Of a DNA stretch of 64,000 nt, positions 19,136-27,834 are shown in pieces; position 1 is the stretch's first letter, and each line of letters begins with the position of its first letter. Origin of the DNA: SG8-4 sp964598225 (GTDB taxonomy: Bacteria > Planctomycetota > Phycisphaerae > Sedimentisphaerales > Anaerobacaceae). The stretch is from the NCBI GenBank assembly GCA_964598225.1, contig CAZRBG010000024.1, forward strand, positions 10,160-74,159, read 5' to 3'. Below the pieces are notes generated by a model. It was not told the origin of the DNA, did not search any database, and was given only the letters and a program-made list of their open reading frames with translations. The position numbers and the translations under genes are program-made.

Positions 19136-21292
19136 ATGTCTCGATTATCTATCGTAACAACTTTCGTGGTTTCACTAGTCTTTGCCATTGCCGCGTCAGC
19201 CCAGCAGGGTACTCGGCCGCGGATAGGGTACGTCTACCCGGCGGGGAGTCGGCAGGGGGCGGAACTGGAAGTTGTCATTGGCGGGCGCAATCTGGCGGGT
19301 GTGGCGACCGCGTACGTGTCAGGCGGGGGCATTAAGACGTTTGCTTTCGGCTACAGCAATCCGGAAAACGCGCCGACGCCGGCCATCGCCGAGACGGTGA
19401 CGGTGGAAATGACTATAGCCGACGATGCCGAACCGGGACCGCGTGAATTGCGCCTGGAAACGCCCGCCGGACTGTCGAATCCGCTGGTTTTTCACGTAGG
19501 TCAGTTGCCGGAATTCATGGAGCGGGAAAAGCGCCCGGAATCCTCGACTGAAGAGGTGATGGATATCACGCCGCCGGCGGTTGTTAACGGCCAGATAATG
19601 CCCGGGGACATCGACCGATTCCGTATCAGGGCGCGCAAGGGCCGGCGGCTGGTTTTTGCACTAAGCGCCAGAGATCTCATTCCGTATCTTCCCGATGCCG
19701 TGCCGGGATGGTTTCAGGCGGTTCTTGCTCTGTATGACGACGACGGCAACGAGCTGAAATTAGTCGATGATTTCCGGTTTCATCCCGATCCCATTCTGCA
19801 TTACGAGGTCCCCGAAGACGGCTTGTACACCGTCGCCGTTTACGATAATATCTACCGGGGCCGAGAGGATTTTGTTTATCGTCTTGCCGTAGGCGAATTG
19901 CCCTTTATCACCGGGATTTTTCCAATGGGCGCAAGAGCCGGCGCGCGGACGAAAGTCGAGATGCAGGGCTGGCATCTGAAACAGAAACAAAAGATCGTCG
20001 ATTTCTCAACACGGGGTATTCACCATCTTGTCGTGCGCAAGCAGCACGATGCACTCGCCGAGCGCAGGCTCGATCTGATGATCGACAGGCAACTCTCGAC
20101 CGCTGCCGATTCGGTTTTTCGCACCGAGTCGGTTTCCAATCGTATTGCTTTTTCCGTCGATACGCTGCCCGAGTGCCTGGAAAAGGAGGCCAACGATTCA
20201 CCGCATAGGCCGCAGCGAGTCTCGCTGCCGATCATCATCAACGGGCGGATCGACAAGCCGGGAGACTGGGACGTGTTTCGCTTCGAAGGGTGTGCGGGCC
20301 AGGAGGTCTACGCCGAAGTCCGGGCAAGACGGCTCGGCTCCCCGCTGGATTCGATCCTGAGGCTTACAGACGCAAAGGGCAAACAGCTCGCGATTAACGA
20401 CGACCACCGGGACGAAGGCGCCGGGTTGCTCACGCACCATGCCGATTCTTTGCTGAGCGCTGCCTTGCCTGCCGACGGGTCCTATTTTGTTTACCTCGGC
20501 GACATCCAGCAGCACGGGGCAGCCGACTATGCGTATCGCGTGCGGATCGGTCCTCCGAATCGCGATTTCGAGCTGAGAATTGTACCTTCGAGCGTCAACA
20601 TTCGCGGCGGCGGGACCGTGCCGCTGTCCATACATGCCTTGCGAAGAGACGGTTTTTCAGGAGATATCGATTTGGCTTTCGATAATGCGCCACGCGGCTT
20701 CGAGCTGGCCGGCGCCAGGATTCCCCCCGGACAGGATAACGTCCGGCTCACATTAACCGTCCCACCAGTGAGAAAAAAGAGCATAGTGACTCTATCGCTT
20801 ATCGGCCGAGCGACAATTGGCGGGCAAACGGCTACCCGTCCCGTCGTCCCGGCTGAGAACATGATGCAGGCCTTCATCTGGTGGCATCTGGTTCCGGTCA
20901 ATGAATTGAAGGCGGTCATTTCACCGGGTACGGCAACGAAAACTCCCGTGACGGTCGTGAGCGAACTTCCGCTGAGGATACCGGTAGATGGCGCAGCCGC
21001 GCTCGAGCTTGACACGCCGACGGGAAGGGCCTTCGACAGGCTGCATCTCGAACTTGACGAGCCGCCTGATGGCCTCTCGATCGAGGGCGAATCACCGACT
21101 CGCCGCGGCATGAAGATCGTTTTCAAATGTGACGCATCGAAGATCAAAGCAGGTCTTAAAGGCAACCTGATCGTCAGCGCATTCGCCGTGAAATCCGAAG
21201 AAGATTCGAAAAGTACGCCCCGACGCCGCAGCCGACCCACCCCCCTCGGGATGTTGCCCGCAATCCCCTTTGAGATCATTGCCTCGAACTGA
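19136..21292 (+). CDS. Secreted PPC-domain protein
   Basis: A 718-residue protein with a signal peptide (FVVSLVFAIAASAQQ). The first 120 residues are an IPT/TIG-like domain (PRIGYVYPAGSRQGAELEVVIGGRN). Two bacterial pre-peptidase C-terminal (PPC) beta-sandwich domains follow; the PGDIDRFRIRARKGRRL and PGDWDVFRFEGCAGQEV motifs are characteristic. C-terminal Ig-like strands complete the protein. There is no catalytic motif. In planctomycetes such proteins regularly follow DUF1501 genes, as here, so it probably acts with the two preceding secreted proteins, for example as a binding partner (inference). Confidence 0.85.
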   Translation: MSRLSIVTTFVVSLVFAIAASAQQGTRPRIGYVYPAGSRQGAELEVVIGGRNLAGVATAYVSGGGIKTFAFGYSNPENAPTPAIAETVTVEMTIADDAEPGPRELRLETPAGLSNPLVFHVGQLPEFMEREKRPESSTEEVMDITPPAVVNGQIMPGDIDRFRIRARKGRRLVFALSARDLIPYLPDAVPGWFQAVLALYDDDGNELKLVDDFRFHPDPILHYEVPEDGLYTVAVYDNIYRGREDFVYRLAVGELPFITGIFPMGARAGARTKVEMQGWHLKQKQKIVDFSTRGIHHLVVRKQHDALAERRLDLMIDRQLSTAADSVFRTESVSNRIAFSVDTLPECLEKEANDSPHRPQRVSLPIIINGRIDKPGDWDVFRFEGCAGQEVYAEVRARRLGSPLDSILRLTDAKGKQLAINDDHRDEGAGLLTHHADSLLSAALPADGSYFVYLGDIQQHGAADYAYRVRIGPPNRDFELRIVPSSVNIRGGGTVPLSIHALRRDGFSGDIDLAFDNAPRGFELAGARIPPGQDNVRLTLTVPPVRKKSIVTLSLIGRATIGGQTATRPVVPAENMMQAFIWWHLVPVNELKAVISPGTATKTPVTVVSELPLRIPVDGAAALELDTPTGRAFDRLHLELDEPPDGLSIEGESPTRRGMKIVFKCDASKIKAGLKGNLIVSAFAVKSEEDSKSTPRRRSRPTPLGMLPAIPFEIIASN

Positions 21293-21320
21293 AGGTCATT
21301 TCGTGCTCGAAGTGAAGGTT

Positions 21321-21388
21321 GTCATTCCTGCGCAGGCAGGACTCTATTTGTTCACGAGTTTCTGGATTCCTGCCTTCGCAGGAATGAC
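21321..21388. repeat. GTCATTCCTGCG hairpin repeat
   Basis: A 68-base hairpin from GTCATTCCTGCGCAGGCAGG to CCTGCCTTCGCAGGAATGAC. It lies between the convergent PPC gene and ferritin-like gene and could incidentally stop transcription, but it has no T-run. Confidence 0.75.
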
Positions 21389-21461
21389 ATCGAGTGAGTC
21401 GGCTGGTCGCGAAAGCCGGCTTCGGTGAACACACGCGTTGCTTCCTCAGGCTCAACCGCCG

Positions 21462-21764
21462 TCAGCGCAGCTTCTCGATTTCTTCTTCCACTTCCTCCTC
21501 GCCTTCGGCGTATAGCTTCTTTTCATCCGGAGCAAGCTCGTGAAGCAGCCGCAGGAATTCTCCGGCATGGACGCGCTCTTCATCGGCGATGTCCTTTAGT
21601 ACTTCGATAGCGAGCTTGTTATCTATCGACTCGGCAAGCTGCATGTACAGTTGAACAGCTTCATACTCCGCGGCAATCATGAATCGAATCGCCCGAATCA
21701 GTTCCTCATCTGTGAGTTTCCTGTCATTAGCCAGTCCCGAAAAAGCTGAACCAAACTCCGGCAT
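21462..21764 (-). CDS. EncFtn-like / rubrerythrin-like small ferritin
   Basis: A 100-residue, almost fully helical protein. It carries E33 (AAEYEA), E62/E63 and H66 in the motif DEERVHAGEF, the half-ferroxidase ligand set and spacing of encapsulated ferritin-like proteins (Glu, Glu, ExxH). Such proteins form dimers in which two half-sites build one di-iron centre, and they oxidise Fe(II) for storage or detoxification. The length is about that of the family. The tail is very acidic (EGEEEVEEEIEKLR). No encapsulin shell gene lies within the window, so it may be a free-standing member or pair with a shell encoded elsewhere. Confidence 0.75.
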   Translation of the reverse strand: MPEFGSAFSGLANDRKLTDEELIRAIRFMIAAEYEAVQLYMQLAESIDNKLAIEVLKDIADEERVHAGEFLRLLHELAPDEKKLYAEGEEEVEEEIEKLR

Positions 21765-21817
21765 GGCGAATCTCCTTTTTTTAGATCAGTTTATTAGTAA
21801 GTCTGATGTCCGAATTA

Positions 21818-22102
21818 TTATGACTCAAGGGCTCTACGCTCCATGAGTATCTCCCTACCCAAATAAAGCTTAACCAAACTCTGATAGGGGATATCTCTTT
21901 TGTGAGCGAGAATCTTCAATTGCTCAAGCATGTTCTCCGGAAGTCTAATGGAAATCGATTTCATAGTAGGTTTAAGGTTAGGAAAGACACCTTGCTCTGC
22001 TGAACTGACATCCATAAAATCCAATGGTGAATTCTTCGACCAAAATTCTCGCTCCCGGTCTTCATTCTTGAATAGAGGTGTTTTTTTACTTCCGTTTTTC
22101 AT
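21818..22102 (-). CDS. CopG/BrnA-type antitoxin
   Basis: A 94-residue protein. The N-terminal part has FKNEDREREFWSKNSPLDFM, and the C-terminal ribbon-helix-helix part has MKSISIRLPENMLEQLKILA followed by RDIPYQSLVKLYL. This is the pattern of CopG-type antitoxins that bind DNA and neutralise BrnT-like RNase toxins. I chose the ATG at 22102 because AGAAGG stands just upstream and because it overlaps (ATGA) a short frame that looks like the tail of the toxin gene. An in-frame ATG at 22123 is less likely. The toxin itself is missing, so this is an orphan antitoxin, perhaps kept as a regulator or protective factor. Confidence 0.75.
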   Translation of the reverse strand: MKNGSKKTPLFKNEDREREFWSKNSPLDFMDVSSAEQGVFPNLKPTMKSISIRLPENMLEQLKILAHKRDIPYQSLVKLYLGREILMERRALES

Positions 22103-22158
22103 AAAACCTTCTTTCTGTAACATTCATATCTCTTGCGGTGATAGGCGTCAAGTGGAAT
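22099..22158 (-). pseudogene. Possible toxin (BrnT-like) C-terminal remnant
   Basis: Directly upstream of the antitoxin start, the frame ending in the overlapping TGA reads IPLDAYHRKRYECYRKKVL. This is a basic tail of the sort that closes small RNase toxins. It is preceded by an in-frame stop, with only about 120 bases left before the divergent RhaT gene, too little for a whole toxin. The ATGA overlap with the antitoxin is the usual toxin-antitoxin arrangement. The similarity is by eye and weak. Confidence 0.35.
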
Positions 22159-22279
22159 TCAAGTTATATTTTCTTCGCCGAAAGTGATTGACGAGCTTGA
22201 AAGGAAGTCATTATATTTTAGCAACTTGAATCTTGTTCGCTCGCCGCAGCGCGGTGGGTCTTGAGAAAGGAGTCGCTTG

Positions 22280-23392
22280 ATGGCAGAGACTATCGTTGGG
22301 TTTGCATTGCTGTTGCTGGGGGCCGTTTGCGGCGGATCGTTCGGTCTGCCGAGCAAGTTCGTTAAAAGGGATACGCCCTGGGAGACGCTTTGGGGGCCTT
22401 TCTTCTTTTTTGTGACCATACTGATTCCGACGACTGTCTTTCCCTTCATCGCAGACGGGCTGTTCGCAACCTGCGCCGACGCCGGAACTGCCGGAGCTTT
22501 GGCGCCCGTGCTTTTCGGTTTCCTCTGGGGGCTCGGCTCTATGACTCTCGGCATCAGTTTCGGGCTGATCGGCTTATCATTAGCATACGCGCTGAACTAC
22601 GGCGCTCAGATAGCCACGGGAGGAATGGGGCCTTTCATTATCCATCACAGCGAGCAACTTACGACCGCGCATGGCTACACGATTATGGCCGGGGTCGGCG
22701 TCTGCATACTCGGGGTGATCGTGTGCGGCAAGGCTGCGACTTTAAGAAGCAAGAGTCAGTCCGGTGACGGAGCCGATCAGACCGTGCTCACAGGCGTAAA
22801 GCTCATCAAGGGCCTGATTGTAGCGGTGCTGTCGGGTGTGCTCTGCGCCTGCTACAGCATTGCAGTCAGCTTCGGGGGGCCTGTCAGTGAAATCTCAGTT
22901 ACCCAATACGGCAATCCGCCGTGGCGCGCAGCGTTTGCAGTGGCGGCATTGATTCTATGGGGAGGGGCGGCATCAGCGTGCGGGTATTGCATTTACAAAT
23001 TCTGTGCCAACAAGACCTGGAGCAGTCTGACTAAGCAGGGTGTTGGCAGAATCCTCCTGATCGCGCTTGTGATGGCGGTGCTGCACGATGCGGCTATACT
23101 GCTGTTCGGTGTAGGCGCTTCGAGGCTCGGGCCGCTTGGCGTTGCTATCGGCTATGCGGCTTTCATGTCGTTCGCGATCATAGTGGGCAACGTCAACGGC
23201 TTTCTGACAAAGGAATGGAAGGGGGCGAGCAGGCAGAGCGTATACTGGATAATAGCCGGCATAATCGTTCTGATCGTCGGTGTGAGCATTCTTGCCAAAG
23301 GCAACGCCATGCAGGGTGAGTACGAAAGGCAAAAGGCTGCGGAAAGGACCAGCCCCATCCCATTCGACTACGCTCAGGGCAGGCTCCGATAA
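22280..23392 (+). CDS. RhaT-like L-rhamnose/proton symporter
   Basis: A 370-residue protein with about ten hydrophobic segments. The pattern of the L-rhamnose-H+ symporter family (drug/metabolite transporter superfamily) is present: an N-terminal CGGSFGLPSKFVKRDTPWET, then WGLGSMTLGISFGLIGLSLAYALNYG. AAAGGAG stands seven bases before the ATG at 22280. The last dozen or so residues (PIPFDYAQGRLR) are translated from a dispersed repeat, so the original stop was probably lost or lies in the repeat. The short-chain dehydrogenase downstream is on the opposite strand. A role in taking up rhamnose or a similar deoxy sugar is inferred from the family. Confidence 0.85.
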   Translation: MAETIVGFALLLLGAVCGGSFGLPSKFVKRDTPWETLWGPFFFFVTILIPTTVFPFIADGLFATCADAGTAGALAPVLFGFLWGLGSMTLGISFGLIGLSLAYALNYGAQIATGGMGPFIIHHSEQLTTAHGYTIMAGVGVCILGVIVCGKAATLRSKSQSGDGADQTVLTGVKLIKGLIVAVLSGVLCACYSIAVSFGGPVSEISVTQYGNPPWRAAFAVAALILWGGAASACGYCIYKFCANKTWSSLTKQGVGRILLIALVMAVLHDAAILLFGVGASRLGPLGVAIGYAAFMSFAIIVGNVNGFLTKEWKGASRQSVYWIIAGIIVLIVGVSILAKGNAMQGEYERQKAAERTSPIPFDYAQGRLR

Positions 23393-23642
23393 ACGACAAT
23401 CGGGATGAGGCTGCCACCCATCGCAGGAGGACATCAGGAAATCAGAGTATCAGGAGGCAGGAGATCGGATTAGCAGGATATCAGAGAGTATCGCACCTGA
23501 TAACCTGATTCTCTGATAACCACTTCCTGCTCTCCTGATGATCTGATTTACTTGCAATCGAAACTGTTAGCAAGTGCGAGACTTGGTTAAACACGTAGGT
23601 CAGGATAGCAATGCCAAGTTCCATATACGATCTTAGCCGGAA
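23393..23642. repeat. ATCAGG-rich inverted repeat region
   Basis: Between two convergent genes there are several copies of ATCAGGA and its complement (23426-23548). They are arranged so that the left arm (ATCAGGAAATCAGAG..GCAGGAGATC) can pair imperfectly with the right arm (CTCTGATAACC..CTGCTCTCCTGATGATC). It begins with the CATCCC/GGGATG repeat that also ends the RhaT gene. No gene was seen. Confidence 0.55.
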
Positions 23643-24425
23643 TCAGTGCATTTCCCGGCCGCCGGTTACGTTTATGGCCTGTCCGGTCATGTAGTCGGCG
23701 CCCTTCGAGGCGAGAAAGCACGTGACTGCCACGACGTCTTCGACCTGCGCGAGTCTTCCCAGCGGGACTTTGGCCTTGAATTTATCAACTATCTTGTCTA
23801 TCGGCATATTGAGGTTCTTGACATATCCCGATGAAACGTTGTCCCATACGCCGGTGTTTTGCGTTATGCCGGGGCAGATGCAGTTGACGTTTATGGATGA
23901 CGGGGCCAGTTCGTAGGCCAGCGATTGAGTCAGGCCGATTATCGCCGCTTTGGCCGCGGAGTAATGCGACATCAAAGCCGAGCCGGTCTTGCCGGATTTC
24001 GAGGAGAAGTTTATGATCTTGCCGGAGCCGTTTTCTTTCATTACGGGCACGACTTCTTTGACAAAAAAGAACGTTCCCTTACAGTTGACCGCGAAGACCC
24101 GATCCCATGTTTGCTCATCTATGTCTTCGACTTTTCCCTGAGCGACGATGCCGGCGACGTTGATGAGAATATCTATCTTACCGCCGAATTCGTTTAATGC
24201 CGCCCGGACGACTTTCACCACCTGCTCATGGTCGGTAACATCGGCGGCCAATCCTTTACAGTGCCTGCCGTTCGGATCGATCTCTGCGTATGTTCGGTCG
24301 ATCTCGTCCTGGTTGAGGTCGGTAATGAAAACTCTCGCCCCCTGCTCGTAAAACCGTTGTGCGATTCCTTTACCTATGGAACCGGTTGCACCGGTAACGA
24401 GAGCTACCTTGTTCTCAAGTTCCAA
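23643..24425 (-). CDS. Short-chain dehydrogenase/reductase
   Basis: A 260-residue classical SDR. It has the cofactor motif TGATGSIGKG (residues 11-20), D38 after the second strand (favouring NAD), NVAG, the catalytic S..YSAAK (Y/K near residues 155-160) and a C-terminal GQAINVTGGREMH. The start codon is TTG; AAGGAG stands eight bases upstream and no in-frame ATG fits. Similar to FabG and to sugar-alcohol dehydrogenases. With the nearby RhaT-like transporter a sugar or polyol dehydrogenase is plausible, but the substrate cannot be read from the sequence. Confidence 0.88.
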   Translation of the reverse strand: MELENKVALVTGATGSIGKGIAQRFYEQGARVFITDLNQDEIDRTYAEIDPNGRHCKGLAADVTDHEQVVKVVRAALNEFGGKIDILINVAGIVAQGKVEDIDEQTWDRVFAVNCKGTFFFVKEVVPVMKENGSGKIINFSSKSGKTGSALMSHYSAAKAAIIGLTQSLAYELAPSSINVNCICPGITQNTGVWDNVSSGYVKNLNMPIDKIVDKFKAKVPLGRLAQVEDVVAVTCFLASKGADYMTGQAINVTGGREMH

Positions 24426-24452
24426 TATGGATCTCCTTGTGCAAGACGATCT

Positions 24453-24531
24453 GTTTGTAGTGACGCCGTAAGGCGTTTATTTTCAAATGCTCTCCACAGG
24501 ATGGCCAAGCCATTACGAGCACACTACGAAC
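24453..24531. repeat. MITE-like element, GTTYGTAGTG ends (copy A)
   Basis: 79 bases bounded by GTTTGTAGTG and its inverted partner CACTACGAAC, with an inner hairpin ACGCCGTAAGGCGT next to the left end. The core ATGGCCAAGCCATTACGAGC is shared almost exactly with the copy at 30976-31053. It lies just after the HzsA-like gene. Confidence 0.8.
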
Positions 24532-24534
24532 GAG

Positions 24535-27429
24535 TTACTCGAGCGTAGGATAGACAATCTTGCCCTGCAACTGGGCGAGACCGCCTTCCTTTTCGTAGAC
24601 GCCGTAGAATATCGAGCAGGAATCGAGCCATACGCTGATCCTGTGCATCTCCTCGTCGGAGAGCTTGACGTCGTAATGCCCGTCCTTGAGCAGCTTGTAC
24701 AGCTTCGAGACGCGGGCGCCGAACTTGCCCGGTATCGTCCGATGACGATGCCCGTATTGCCAGAAACCGTATTCCGGCGCCAGGCTGTGATACGAGGCGT
24801 ACCATCTTTGTCTGCCCCCGTTGCCCTTTTCTACGACTTCGCTGTCCAGTCTCGGCGCTTTCTCGGCATTTTCAGCGTGACACTGTACGCAATGCTTATC
24901 GAGGACCGGCTGGACGAGTCGCGGGTAGCTGAACGGATTCGTGCCGTCAACGTCCGGCTTGGGTATCGAGGGTTCCCTTCTCATGGCGATAGGAATCCTT
25001 TCCGGCTGGGTGGGGGCGCGATGTCTTGGTTCGTGACATCCCTGACATAAAAGTCGCTCGCCGGGCTGCAAATATGTTGCCGAACGCATGGATTGAATTG
25101 CCAGTCCGTTTTCATCCAGAACCTGGAAGAACAACTCCTTCTTCGCCGGCACTGTGAAGTGAGCGCTGCCGTCTTTTTCCACAGGGACCGTTCCCAGAAC
25201 GTATCGCGGCAGAACCACCGAGTCGCCCGCCGTCGGTTCTCTGAGGCTGGTTTCGTGCGGCGGTGCGCCCGACGGGACGCTCATAGGTATTATCTGATAT
25301 ATCCTTAGCGATTTGGCCTTCATCGTCTCGGGCCATGGTTTGAGCGTATCATATACATTAACCACCGCCAGCGTGGCCTCCGCCAGCTCGCCCTCGGCGA
25401 CGCGAACCGATTCATCGGGTATCACCGGCGGCTTTGGTCTGGCTCGCAGCGGCATAGGACTCTGGCATGCAATGTCGGGGTCGCGATAGATCAGCTCTTT
25501 GTTGCCGAATACGTCGAGCAGATAGATGCCGTACCGGCCCGGCACAGCCTTTCTTCCCTGGCGCCCCTGGTTCGGCTGCATTGTCGGGTCGTAGACGCAG
25601 AGATAGTATTTCTCGCTCAGGGGCCACGCCGTGCCGTAAACCTGCGCCCCGCCCTGGGTTTCGGGAAAATCCACCTCCGGCGTTAGCCGTTTTACCGGCG
25701 CCATAGCGTCATCATCCTCCTTAAAGGGATCAAAGACGACCAGCGAGCCGAACGCCTGGCCGTGATGCGGAGCGCCGGTGGCGACGAATCTGTGCGAACC
25801 CGGAATAGCACGAACGTCAAGCTCCATATCGGCTCGCAGCTCTCGCGGAGCGAAATTGCCGTGTACTGCTCTGGCGTCCCGGCCGTCCGGCGTGGTGACC
25901 CAGGGCAGATGCGCCGTGCAGCCGTGACGATCTACGTAATCCCACCGAGTGTAGATAATCCTGCCGTGGTGGGTGACGCTCGGATGCCATTCGTTGGTCT
26001 CGTGCATGCTCAGGCATCGAATGTCGCTGCCGTCTGCGTTCATATCGTGCAGCGTGTACGTCGGGCAAACCCTGCCGCAGCGGAGGTACCCGCCCCGACG
26101 TTCGCTGATAAAAGCGACCCTGCCGTTCGGCAGCCAGCATGGATCGAAGTCGTTCCACGTGCCGTCGGTAAGCTGTTCGAGCCCCGAGCCGTCCACGTTG
26201 ATTTTGAAGATGTGGTAGCAACGCTGTTTGTTCCAATGCCCCCGGCCGGGGTCCGTGTGGTACCTGTGCTTGCGGTCGCCCTTGCACTCAACATAAGCGA
26301 ATACAATGGTCTTGCCGTCATAAGATAGACCCGGCGAGAGGAAGGAACCGTCGGTTAACCTCTGCCCTTTGAGCCTGCCGCGCTGGACGACCGAATCGGC
26401 AAGCACGTCTCGCACTTGCGGATTATCGCTGAATGGGTCGGACAGGACGTATATTCCGCCTCCGGGGACGATGTTGATACCGTAATACTGATCGCACATG
26501 TGATTAAATGTCGCCCGATGGCGTTTGATAAAGAGAATCTTGCCGAAATCCAGCAGCGGATTAGAAAATGCGATCCTGCGGCGAAGATCGTGGGCCTTCT
26601 TGAATAAATCAAGACGGCTCTCCGCATCCGCTACGGGTGTTTCTTCGCAGGCACTTTCCAGTTTCTTCAATTCGGCCGCCATCGGTTTGAGGCGTTCAGC
26701 AGCAGACGTGTGTTTCAGGTCGTTCAGCAATGCCGCCGTACGCCGCAGAATGAGATCGAGAGGATCGCGGTCCGAATCAAGAATCAGAGCTTCGTCACGA
26801 AAAACCTGGTCGGCATGCTTAGATATTCGTTCGCGAGCGGCGATATCGCGACGCATGACCTCGTATTGCAGCTCGGGTTCGGTCAGCGGCTCCAGCATCA
26901 GGCCGGATGATTCAGCGGCAGTGTACCTGACGCCTTTCGAGATCAGACGCAACTCCGCAATAGATGTCCACGGCCTGCCGTTAACCTCCGAAAGCGCGCG
27001 AAGTTTGACGTAACGGCCATTGGCCGGTACCGGCAGCTTGACGCTGTTCTGCGCGTTTCTCTTTGTAAACGTTCCCTTGATGACGGGTTTTCCGAACTCC
27101 TTGCGACTATCGCCGACATACAGCTCGAAATCCCTGATTGTGCCGTTTGGGTTGTCGTTTCTCGGCAGATATACAATCCCGGAAATTTCCCGGTCTTTAC
27201 CGAGGTCGAAGACAATCTCATGGGGATGACGGCTTTCGCCTGCGCCCCAGATGGTATGCCACATCGTCTGCGGGTTGCCGTCCATGGCTTTGTACGCCTC
27301 GTAGCCGGGGGCTTCGCTGTCAGCCTTTGCTTTGATCTTTACCATTTCAGTCTTGCCCGCGGCGGTGGCGTTCAAGAATACAACGGCAGTTAAAAAGATT
27401 AAAAGGACTGGATATACTCGGGTCATCAT
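24535..27429 (-). CDS. HzsA-like c-type cytochrome/propeller protein with F5/8C domain
   Basis: A 964-residue protein with a signal peptide. A discoidin-like F5/8C domain lies at about residues 35-165 (GYEAYKAMDGNPQTMWHT). A long region with helical linker and beta-propeller blades resembles hydrazine synthase alpha subunit-like proteins of planctomycetes (RIIYTRWDYVDRHGCTAHLP, HGQAFGSLVVFDPF). Two haem-binding sites are CQGCH (near 796) and CVQCH (near 848). The relatives outside anammox bacteria are of unknown function and should not be taken as hydrazine synthase; the beta/gamma subunit genes are absent. A periplasmic haem protein with a carbohydrate-binding module suggests oxidation or sensing of a glycan-derived compound (inference). 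Confidence 0.8.
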   Translation of the reverse strand: MMTRVYPVLLIFLTAVVFLNATAAGKTEMVKIKAKADSEAPGYEAYKAMDGNPQTMWHTIWGAGESRHPHEIVFDLGKDREISGIVYLPRNDNPNGTIRDFELYVGDSRKEFGKPVIKGTFTKRNAQNSVKLPVPANGRYVKLRALSEVNGRPWTSIAELRLISKGVRYTAAESSGLMLEPLTEPELQYEVMRRDIAARERISKHADQVFRDEALILDSDRDPLDLILRRTAALLNDLKHTSAAERLKPMAAELKKLESACEETPVADAESRLDLFKKAHDLRRRIAFSNPLLDFGKILFIKRHRATFNHMCDQYYGINIVPGGGIYVLSDPFSDNPQVRDVLADSVVQRGRLKGQRLTDGSFLSPGLSYDGKTIVFAYVECKGDRKHRYHTDPGRGHWNKQRCYHIFKINVDGSGLEQLTDGTWNDFDPCWLPNGRVAFISERRGGYLRCGRVCPTYTLHDMNADGSDIRCLSMHETNEWHPSVTHHGRIIYTRWDYVDRHGCTAHLPWVTTPDGRDARAVHGNFAPRELRADMELDVRAIPGSHRFVATGAPHHGQAFGSLVVFDPFKEDDDAMAPVKRLTPEVDFPETQGGAQVYGTAWPLSEKYYLCVYDPTMQPNQGRQGRKAVPGRYGIYLLDVFGNKELIYRDPDIACQSPMPLRARPKPPVIPDESVRVAEGELAEATLAVVNVYDTLKPWPETMKAKSLRIYQIIPMSVPSGAPPHETSLREPTAGDSVVLPRYVLGTVPVEKDGSAHFTVPAKKELFFQVLDENGLAIQSMRSATYLQPGERLLCQGCHEPRHRAPTQPERIPIAMRREPSIPKPDVDGTNPFSYPRLVQPVLDKHCVQCHAENAEKAPRLDSEVVEKGNGGRQRWYASYHSLAPEYGFWQYGHRHRTIPGKFGARVSKLYKLLKDGHYDVKLSDEEMHRISVWLDSCSIFYGVYEKEGGLAQLQGKIVYPTLE

Positions 27430-27535
27430 CTCAACTCACTTTCTGTTCGTATCGTATGTCAACCAAAATAGCCGCAACCATAAGCTCACGATCATTATAC
27501 ATTTTATAAACTGCTTTCACAAGAAGCTTTTGCCC

Positions 27536-27786
27536 GTTCGTAGTGACGCCGTAAGGCGTTTATTTTGGTTCATCCGGTTAATGCGCAGGTAGGCCGGCGA
27601 TCGCAAGGACCGAGAAAAATCGTTCGGGGGCCCAGATGTCCAAATTACCCCCCTGACCGCCCTAATTTGGCCATCTGCCCAAACGATTTTTCTCTCGGCC
27701 TGGCCCCGGAGCCCCGATCTATACAGGCGACCTGCGCGTCATCCGGATGAAGCTTTATTTTATGCTCTCACGAGCACACTACAAAC
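27536..27786. repeat. MITE-like element (copy B) with a nested palindromic insertion
   Basis: The outer ends are GTTCGTAGTG (27536-27545) and CACTACAAAC (27777-27786), as in the other copies, with the same ACGCCGTAAGGCGT and CTCACGAG hairpins beside them. In its middle sits a 179-base imperfect inverted repeat (27571-27749). It starts CATCCGGTTAATGCGCAGGT and ends with the complementary ACCTGCGCGTCATCCGGATG. Inner arms GAGAAAAATCGTT / AACGATTTTTCTC and CAGATGTCCAAATTA / TAATTTGGCCATCTG fold into a long stem. Confidence 0.8.
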
Positions 27787-27796
27787 GGCCGGGTGG

Positions 27797-27834
27797 CAGC
27801 CTCATCCCGATTGTCGTGTATCGGGATGGGGCTG
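27797..27834. repeat. CAGCCTCATCCCGAT inverted repeat
   Basis: CAGCCTCATCCCGATT and ATCGGGATGGGGCTG face each other over a seven-base loop. The same unit lies at 17085-17122 and, in part, at 23398-23420. Confidence 0.7.

Noticed and set aside
24535..27429. True hydrazine synthase alpha subunit
   Set aside because: Other hydrazine synthase subunits and anammox genes are absent, and HzsA-like relatives with F5/8C domains occur in many non-anammox planctomycetes.
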